Origin: Stratiolaelaps scimitus
Lineage: Eukaryota > Arthropoda > Arachnida > Mesostigmata > Laelapidae
NCBI GenBank assembly: GCA_019614645.1
Contig: JABWDB010000048.1
Location: forward strand, 364,001 to 428,000
Length of the DNA: 64,000 nucleotides
Reading direction: 5' to 3'
Of this stretch, positions 56,569-64,000 are shown in pieces (the first letter of the stretch is position 1; each line of letters opens with the position of its first letter). A program made the position numbers and the translations under genes. The notes under the pieces were generated by a model. The model saw only the letters and a list, made by a program, of their open reading frames with translations, was not told the origin of the DNA and did no database searches.

Positions 56569-57391
56569 CTCACTAACTTTCTCAGAGGGAAAGACACAAG
56601 AAAAAAACGCACGGAAAACACGCCTGCTGAATGTAGCTGCTTGCAATTCGAGCTCCCTAATCAAATCGACAGTTTGCACTTGTGTTTCTGCTTGCACCTC
56701 GGTTAAGTGAGGGTTTTGCTCGTTCGCGTCGTACTTTTCGTTCGCCTGAGACGGCACCCTAGCCTAGCGTGCAAGTTAGACAGGTACGTTGTCACATTTC
56801 GCAGCTTTGCAGCCTCTTACGGGACCCGAAGAATGGTCCTCTGTCACGCAATTCACTATGGCTCACGTATGGATCCATTGCAGAATCACCATGCGAAGAC
56901 CTTGTGGGCTCCCACAACCAGCTCCCGTGCTTACATACGACTGCTTATGTCCTATGGCGGAAAACAATAGAGAATTAAAATGCATTGCTGGACTCATAAT
57001 ATATATATAGTACACAGACGAATAAATAATAGAATATTCGTTCAAATATTTTTCGATAGTGCTTTATGTACGATGTGCAATAGTGTCGACTCGGGGCCAC
57101 AGCTAAGCGTCTGCTGGGAACAATCGCTATATATCAGACCGACCTTTTGCGTGAGTCGTATAATCGTTTGGTTTAGGAAGCAGTAATTAGTGGGAAACTG
57201 AGAGAAAAAACTTCGAACGTGGGTTGCTCTTACTGTTCGATGCAGTATCACGGTTGTATTTTGTCTGAACTATATTTTTAGTAGAGAATCAGCGCGCAGA
57301 GTTCAAGGGCAACGGACATGACAGATCATGTTCTGGTACTTCAAGTATATATTATATATAGGTCCTCATAGTAATACCTAAAGGTTAAGAG
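56569..57391. other. No recognised gene or repeat
   Basis: Overlapping short frames at 56707-57010 and 57042-57251; no domain. Confidence 0.45.
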
Positions 57392-57438
57392 CTGAGGCCT
57401 GTCAGATAGGGGAACAGCTGAGGGTCAGCTCGAAAAAT
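57392..57438 (+). mobile_element. Family F SINE 3' fragment
   Basis: CTGAGGCCTGTCAGATAGGG then GAACAGCTGAGGGTCAGCTCG, keeping the 3' hairpin, and GAAAAA. Confidence 0.7.
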
Positions 57439-58166
57439 AGTTTTAAGTATATATTATACATATATATGTATTGGAAATTACATCGAAATTTCGTTCGGGG
57501 AAAAAACTCCTCACACTCGACTTTTTCCCGCTTTCCCATTAACAGCAATCCTTTACGAACTCTGTTCTCGCTTTTCCGTAACTCTAACAGAGCGTGTCGC
57601 ACGGAAAGTCCGTCAATGTCTGCCCCATGCCTTACTTGGCCTTAGTTCCTTACGTAGGCCCGCCTCGAACAGTGCCCTCTCCCATGCTAGGGCGGTCCTT
57701 CTAGCGACCTTCGTAAGGCTGTAAAGGTCCCTCTTACGCCTTGACGTTGGCCAACGCTTCTCTTCACACAGACACTTCAGTTAACTCAGCGCCACGAGGT
57801 GCGATACGGACGCAGGGACTCGCCTCAGCAGTTTCTCTCTAGACAATTGCTTACAATACGAATAATGTTATTTGCGTCTTGTACAATAAATTGGGATTAT
57901 TCGATAGCTGCTTGATATCATATTGATACGGTAACATAGAACCTAATCTCTGTCCTTGTTTTTTTTTCGATAAGAAGAGCCTGCCCCCGGAAACATTTAT
58001 TTCAGGTACCTTAAGCTCTCCGGCCACTCAATCAATACCAGAGTAGCTATTTCATATTTTCCCTCTTGGAAATAAATTGAGTCCACGTTGGATTGACTCC
58101 ATCAAATTTGTTACTTCTCACAATAGGAGGTACTTTTATTTATGCCCTTGAAATTCACCCTATCCC
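57439..58166. other. No recognised gene or repeat
   Basis: Short frame at 57402-57602 (-) only. Confidence 0.5.
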
Positions 58167-58694
58167 TCAGCTTATGTACGTGAACAAAATGATGATCTGA
58201 TTTGAAATGCACCCAATCATCTGGTTTGGTGTATCGACTAAGCAAGTGCCGATAATAAGCTTCACGATCAGCGAGGCCGAGCAACTCCTAGAAGGACACA
58301 ACTCTACAACGAGGTGTCTCCACACAGGAGAGCCCATGGTGGCATTGACCAAACATTGACTCCGGGGGACGACCTCAAATTCTGAGAAAGGTAAGAGGGA
58401 CCACTGATTGTTAGGTTGGATCACAATGGCCCTTTTGATGGTAGACAGCAATTACGGGACGGGGTCGTTTTCAACCTGTACCAGCCCACGGGATATACGT
58501 ATATATAGATTGTTGTAAACCACTGGTTGCGTGGCACGAAGTGATTGATCATCCATCGTTGAAAAAAATTGAGGCTGTAGAAAACAAGCGAGACTCCTTG
58601 AGTAAATGAACAGATCGTGCTCCCCTTGCGGGGGTAATTGGTTAGGAGGAGAAGTTAAATACGGGGACGAAGAGATGAAGCAGAGTAGAATCAC
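58167..58694 (-). pseudogene. Possible decayed coding sequence, family unknown
   Basis: A single minus frame of about 176 codons is interrupted by one TAA (at about 58449-58451). The part after the stop, IKRAIVIQPNNQWSLLPF then SEFEVVPRSQCLVNATMG and HLVVELCPS, looks like folded beta-rich protein and loosely recalls the protease-to-RT linker of LTR-retrotransposon polyproteins. That is an impression only. No catalytic motif was found. Confidence 0.25.
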
Positions 58695-58907
58695 TAATAA
58701 TTGCTGGCAAACCGAGCAAATCGTGCGCTCATTATTAACACTATCTAATTAACACTCCCATAGATAAGCGGTCAACGATAGAGGGTAGTGGCTGTGATTG
58801 TGGCCAATATTGGTAAAGCCTTACTTATAAAACGTATCCCGCATATCCTTCGATAGACATTCGAAAGGTAGCCGTCTTTGTAGTTGACCAAAATAAGGTG
58901 AATTTCT
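58695..58907. other. No feature seen
   Basis: AT-rich spacer. Confidence 0.5.
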
Positions 58908-59062
58908 CAGGGTCCGACTCTGTTCAGCCTTCAATTGACGGGCTCCCATTTAAATGCAAATGTGCATTTAGGTACCTGCGTGAGCACCTACGTGTCTCTT
59001 CCGATTTCAAGGCAGGCGGACACGAGTATAATTGCAACCGGGCCACGGGGCTCTCGACTCTG
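58908..59062 (-). mobile_element. Family B SINE, diverged
   Basis: Minus strand: head (TCGTGTCCGCCTGCCTTGAAATCGG), CACGTAGGTGC, AAATGCACATTTGCATTTAAATGGG; body partly deleted. Confidence 0.72.
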
Positions 59063-59370
59063 TGGTGTCGACTGTCGAAAAGAAATAGTATAAGCTAGTA
59101 TTTGTGCCGTTAGATATAAGATAGCAATTGTTGCGGTGAAATTTGGCCATTTTGAGAAAACGCTCCATCGTACGAGGGTTCGGCTTCACGAAGTCGATCG
59201 TGCTGTTCGTTCAGCAGGTACTCCACAATTTATTACATTTGTTTTTAAACGAGCGTTCACTGTTGTTACCAACCTCCACCTCAAGAAAATCCCGTTCCTG
59301 TATCGGTAACGCTGAAACTTAGTAATTGTGATATTCGCTCACTCTGCTCTGTTTATACGAAGAACAAACA

Positions 59371-59511
59371 TTCAGTTCATTTATCATTATTACTATTATT
59401 ATTATTATTATTATTATTATGAACTATATTTTCATCAAATATATTCAAATATATTCAGTTCATTTATCATTATTACTATTATTATTATTATGAACTATAT
59501 TTTCATCAAAT
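59371..59511. repeat. Direct tandem duplication of an 83-bp (ATT)n-bearing unit
   Basis: TTCAGTTCATTTATCATTATTACT, an ATT run, then GAACTATATTTTCATCAAAT is present twice (59371 and 59454). The ATT run is longer in the first copy. Confidence 0.9.
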
Positions 59512-60000
59512 GTATGATATCAATCGGATAGCTAGGTATACAAGAACGTTCTCGCCGCTCCGCGTATTTGCTCCCGTTCAAATCCGTCTTTTGTGGCGTT
59601 CAAGCCGACGCGTACGAAGTGTGCTCATTGAAATCTCGACTTTATCACGAAGACTAATGATGCTTATTACGTCGCCGTTGAACTTTAGCCCCAGGGTCCC
59701 TCACAGAGGACCTGCACATATCTCTGAACCAGAGGAGGGGAGGACGTCTGGTTTTAATATATCTCCCCCCCCATAGAAACTTTAGTGGAAACCCTTAAGC
59801 TTTATATAGATTAGCCATCGGTGGCCGTTGAAAGGAAACACGAACATTGCAATTTGGAGTGTCGCACAATCTAAGAAAGTGTATTGTATAATCGTTCTCT
59901 ATAGTATTTAGAATCCTGTTCGGTTATAACAAGCTCACCCCTGAATATCATCGATTGGCGACTCAGATATATAAGTTACCTCTATTAACAACGCAAGGGC
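59512..60000. other. No recognised gene
   Basis: Frame at 59510-59776 (+) has no domain. Confidence 0.5.
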
Positions 60001-60013
60001 TATCGTTTCCTAC

Positions 60014-60092
60014 CGAAACAATGCTAAAAGCAGTTGTACCGTGGCGGTTAAATGTTGGCTGAGAGTCAGCCCGAAAACCTTTAACTTTAACT
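60014..60092 (+). mobile_element. Family B SINE, 5'-truncated, 13-bp TSD
   Basis: ACAATGCTAAAAGCAGTTG to GGCTGAGAGTCAGCCCGAAAACC. The perfect TSD TATCGTTTCCTAC is at 60001-60013 and 60093-60105. Confidence 0.9.
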
Positions 60093-60542
60093 TATCGTTT
60101 CCTACACCTAATCTCATAGAGTATCAGTGAGTGTCGGCCCTATTTGGCGCCTAAGCAACTCAAACCCTACAGGCTAAGTTGAGGCTGAGATAGTTCCTGA
60201 TTTGCTACTAATTTAGCGGCTGCTGTACGGACGAAACTTCTCGTTCTGCCGAGCCCAAATGCATGAACGACATCTTTCATAAAAAGCTATCGACGAAATA
60301 TAATATAGAAGAGACCGCACAACGTCAGTGACATATAGAAAGTAAGTAAAATAACATATGAAACGAGACAAAGTGCTTACCAATCAATGTTCATGTTTAG
60401 TCTGCGCACCTAATATCTGTTAATGTTAACCTCCTTCAAAGTAATACCTAAGCACGAGCAGTCTTCGAGTAGCCCATTTCAACTTGCCTCGAGGGGGTCT
60501 ACCATAGGCTGACCTCCGCGCCACCGGGGACAAGCGCGCTGG

Positions 60543-60695
60543 CTCTTTCCTCCTGCAGCGCCTGTCCCTCGCTCTTCAGAGGCAGAGAGGCAATGCTATC
60601 GCCTTCCTCGGGACATTGTTGTCCTCAACCCCCACCCCCCACCCCCATAATCCCTAGAAATTCCTAACTACTGTATGGTTGAATAAATTTTAATT
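60543..60695 (+). mobile_element. Family E element, probable LINE 3' end
   Basis: CTGCAGCGCCTGTCCCTCG, GAGAGGCAATGCTATCGCC, CCCATAATCCCTAGAAATTC and GAATAAATTTTAA match 13397-13552. No clear TSD. Confidence 0.72.
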
Positions 60696-61833
60696 GTTCA
60701 TACTTGCCCTCATCTTATTCACAGCCGCATAAAATCGATATACAGCACGTCCTCGTCGATCTCGAATCAAATCAGCAGAAAAATACATGTCAAGTGTACA
60801 CGCATGTTCCGCGAGCTGGCCACAATCACACGTGTTCTACTCATTAAGTGGACACCTTGCCATCGTTAACCGAATTTAACGGCGTTTATTTAGATTCATC
60901 TATTTCGCTCAATCTGCCTGCTGTTGCTGCTGTCAACATCGCATGCTGCTGCCACGCCTCGATATGTTACCATGCGTGGCTAATCCACAGTAGCCTCACG
61001 AAACGCTAAACAACGAGCTGCATATGGTATCCATGTATTGCATGGTCGATTGCCAACGGATTGAAATTGCTACAACCGTCCCTGTGCTCGAATCGTCCGA
61101 AGTTTCATTGCCTACCAGCTAAACGCTTGTTGTCTTGTCTCCTTGCCGACCTGCCTATGGTTCAAATGGTTTTCGCCACCTAATCTTCCCTAGCAGCCCC
61201 TGCTTATCATGGGATTTGACTGAAACCACGATGTGTCCATCTGATCCAGGTTGGACTACTGCGGTGAGACTACAGCATTGTATCCCGTTAGCGTCGATTG
61301 CGAGAAATCTGCCGCCGCCGCCCCACCCCCCGAGGTGGTCCCAGGCGGAAATCGTCCGACGACGGATCAGTGATACGAGCAGTCCCTCGATCTGGCCCCC
61401 TGCCAACTTTCGGCGAACGGGGACGATCGCAGGGAGCTCAGAGCAGTGAGTGAGGCCAATTTGAATCCTGCTCGATTGATGAAGTCGAATTAATTACGCA
61501 TAATAATTATCCTTCGGACTCGTTATCGCCGCTCATATCACTCAGACGCAGGCGGCGTCTGTGACGTATGGTCTCATCTAACCGGACAGCAGTAATTATA
61601 ATTATTATTCCGAAAGGTGGCCTATTTCCAATAATCGTAATAGATCATCTCACGAGTTTCGTCACAAAGACATCTCACTTGTATACGGATGTTAGCTAGT
61701 GGGTAGTAACAATAGTGCTCGAGAAATACTCACATTGTGTATTGTCTCGAGTCAAAGTGTCCTTTGACAAAGCTGCACAACTTGCGAATGATAGTAAAGA
61801 TCGCTTGTCGAAACCCCGAAGCCCCGGTAGAGT
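60696..61833. other. No confident gene
   Basis: Overlapping frames at 61135-61449 (+) and 61155-61406 (-) with Pro and Gly runs; no domain. Confidence 0.45.
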
Positions 61834-62034
61834 AGGCGCATTCGTGTCCGCCTACGGTGCAATTGGCGGAGACACGTAGGTGCACGACGGGCGTTGATCC
61901 CCACCGTTGAACATTTGCATTTGAAGGGGCGGCGGACGGGTCGCTTCTATGAAGCGTTTATACCGAGACCAGTTGTACCGTGGACTGAGTTAAGTGTCTA
62001 GGGGTCGGAGAGAGTCAGCCAGGAAAATTTATTA
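61834..62034 (+). mobile_element. Family B SINE, full length
   Basis: GGCGCATTCGTGTCCGCC head, GCGTTGATCCCCACCGTTGAACATTTGCATTT, GCTTCTATGAAGCG body, and GAGTCAGCCAGGAAAATTTATTA. Confidence 0.8.
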
Positions 62035-62359
62035 GTATACGTCGTTTACAAGAACCCATATGAAAGACATAGGACAACACTTTTTCGAGATCATAGCAAC
62101 CCTAGCAATTAGCCATTTTCCATTGATGAAGATCAGGAAAAATAGACACCGAAAAATCCCTATCTCTATGATGCTATCCGCCCAGCATCCAACGATTTTC
62201 ATTAACCGCTTGCTACTCGTCAAAACCTCTGAAATCCTCTAATCAATTTCGTGCAAACTCTTGTGCACATATAGTTGTCCCATGTACACATCATATATTC
62301 GCCAAATCGACACGGTAAACGCCGTAGAGAACCACGGACGTGAATAGCGGCCACATGTT
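62035..62359. other. No recognised gene
   Basis: AT-rich; two antiparallel 60-codon frames without domains. Confidence 0.5.
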
Positions 62360-63568
62360 TATATTTAGAAAGGAGAAAGCGTTTTTATTGGACTCTGCTG
62401 CCCGTGGACCACCCGGCTGTTGCTGGCGTTTGTCCCAGCGGGTATATTTTTGTGCTGCTGCCTCGGGAGCCGACGCCTCCCCCGAGCACCAGCGAACGCC
62501 GCGGATCTGCAGCTAAGAGCGTCCCCCCCCCGCACAATGGCCGATGCCATCTTTAGATCTATTGATGAAGCAATAGCCTATTGCCACAGATGGAATATAA
62601 AGCTATACGAGAGACACACACGTTGCAGGGAAGATGGGAGGACGCAGGAGTGGCCCAAGAGTGAATTCGAAACGCATTCATCTGCATTATCACCACCAGC
62701 ACCATCATCACCACGACCAAGGCATCCGATGGCCGTCTCAGCAGACAGGAATGAGGAGTATTGCCGCTTATGAACGCACAACCCAGTGTTTAAATGGCGA
62801 TCACAAGCTGACGGTAAACAAATGGACCACCCCCATGGTGCTGGCGTCAAAATATCTCTCTGATATGATTGTATAGTTAACTTATAAGTTAACTTGCCTG
62901 GGAATGATTCAATCAGTCATTAGTTTGAGAACTGATGTATCCTAAAAATGGCTAGTTTGTGGTATACCGCGCACAATGGCACAGCGCCTGGGACCGGATA
63001 TCATCTCGCTTAGAGTTCTTTCGGCGCGGCGTAAAGATGCGGTGGAGCGGTCGCTTGAGGCAGTGTGCCACGTTCCGTCGCGAAGATCAATAGTCTAATA
63101 GCAGCCTGTCAGCAGGTGTCAACTAATCCTTCCCCGGTAGAAAAACAGGGAAGCACTTCCAGGGCTGACAAGAATCATCGGGACAGCCAAATGCGTTGTC
63201 ACGAGAAACACACGTTCGCACGCGTCGTTTCCGTAGAACACAAGTCGTACGATTTGAGATGTGTACTGAGGCGCGGTTAGGAACGAAACGATATTAGGCA
63301 TCTTTCGTTATCAGATAGGCACTCATATAATAGTTACGAAGCAACAGCCTCAGACCAATGATGTCTGTGGTTATCATCAGTATGTTTGGGTCCCCAGGTG
63401 AATTTTTTTCTTTGTGAGGAGGAAGTTTTCTTCAAACACACGGAAACCACCATAGACACCTTCCAATCTCCTACGTGAAATTATTAGAAAATCACTGCTG
63501 CACATTTTTCCTCGCAGCGCTAACAGTTCCGGTCTCTATCACACCTGTGTTATGCCTAGTACCTTATG
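62360..63568. other. No confident gene; GC-richer start with overlapping frames
   Basis: A 117-codon + frame (62420-62773) includes MADAIFRSIDEAIAYCHRWN, which reads like protein but matches nothing I know. The His-rich frame at 62634 is due to CAC/ACC repeats. A 20-bp palindrome lies at 62875-62894. Confidence 0.4.
62875..62894. repeat. 20-bp perfect palindrome
   Basis: AGTTAACTTATAAGTTAACT. Confidence 0.95.
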
Positions 63569-63712
63569 TCAGCGCGGTGGCTTGGCTGGCTAAGTCTCTG
63601 GTTATCGGAAGCCAGGGACCGCAGGTTCGAGCCCCGCTGCGTGATGGCATCTAAGAGAGCTTAAACATTGTAACAATTGCAGCTCCTTTAATAAACCAAT
63701 ACAACCTTTACC
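63569..63712 (+). mobile_element. Family A SINE, near full-length reference copy
   Basis: Defines the family. The tRNA-like head has box A (TGGCTTGGCTGG), a long anticodon-arm-like stem (CTCTGG...CCAGGG) and box B (GGTTCGAGCCC). Next come TGCGTGATGGCAT, a tail hairpin (GAGCTT...AGCTC), AATAAACCAATA and a terminal TTTACC. The head resembles a tRNA gene but lacks a closed acceptor stem, so this is a SINE and not a tRNA. Confidence 0.85.
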
Positions 63713-64000
63713 TTGTATACTTGCCTATATTAAACAAAAACAAATGTGTCAACAAGAACCTGCAGCCATGTCAACTTGCTTCTCTACGAAAGTGCGAACT
63801 AGTTTGGCGCACCACTTCGTCACCTCATTGACTAAGCTCTGATTCAGACACAGACAATTTTTCTTCTTGCCGTTTATTACGTCCCCTCCTTCACTCCTCT
63901 CGTGGTGCCGTCGCGGCCTCCCAGACGGATGAGGTGCCCGTGCGAGTTTTCGGTAACGTTACAGATCCGGTATTAGACGAGAAGGAACAGGCCAAACAGC
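63713..64000. other. No feature seen
   Basis: Unique-looking DNA at the right edge. Confidence 0.5.

Noticed and set aside
62634..62876. His-rich frame as a metal-binding protein
   Set aside because: Result of a CAC/ACC trinucleotide run; another frame overlaps equally well.

Overview
The window is animal nuclear DNA, probably from an arthropod or a related invertebrate. It has spliced exons with GT/AG borders, long non-coding stretches, many (TA)n, (GA)n and (ATT)n microsatellites, and a dense load of short tRNA-derived retroposons. There are no operons, Shine-Dalgarno sites, rRNA genes, CRISPR arrays or prokaryotic mobile elements. The taxon is an inference from the one clear gene and the repeat style; no species marker was seen.

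One gene can be called with confidence: a carbonic anhydrase-related protein (CARP X/XI or CA10/CA11 type) on the + strand from about 31979 to 36032-36106, in five recognised exons with consistent splice phases. The sequence has Gln at two of the three zinc-ligand positions, so the product should be a secreted, non-catalytic CA-fold protein. Its 3' end is ambiguous: either a further exon is spliced on after 36032, or the transcript reads through to a stop at 36104-36106 with AATAAA at 36139.

Most of the rest is intergenic or unassigned intronic DNA filled with interspersed repeats, which I sorted by eye into families. A: tRNA-derived SINE with a (TTTACC)n tail, about 33 copies or fragments. 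B: tRNA-derived SINE with a 3' stem-loop and TTTA-rich tail, about 23. C: short A-tailed element, 4. D: about 200-250 bp, 3. E: about 140 bp, resembling a LINE 3' end, 2. F: tRNA-derived, sharing B's type of 3' stem-loop, 4-5. Several copies have readable target-site duplications (TSDs) of 9-16 bp, and three have 5'-inverted structures typical of LINE-type reverse transcription.

Other structures: three almost identical tandem copies of a 670-bp unit (16781-18791), an inverted duplication of about 680 bp (42972-43658 against 50297-50968), a 10-bp minisatellite with 60-bp higher-order structure (30233-30380), a perfect 17-bp-arm hairpin (26051-26087), and a CpG-rich kilobase (46390-47330) that may be a promoter.

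A few protein-like reading frames (5229-5339 minus, 8295-8636 plus, 58167-58694 minus) are listed as weak candidates. I found no convincing new multi-gene system. The most informative signals are the retroposon structures and the CARP gene.
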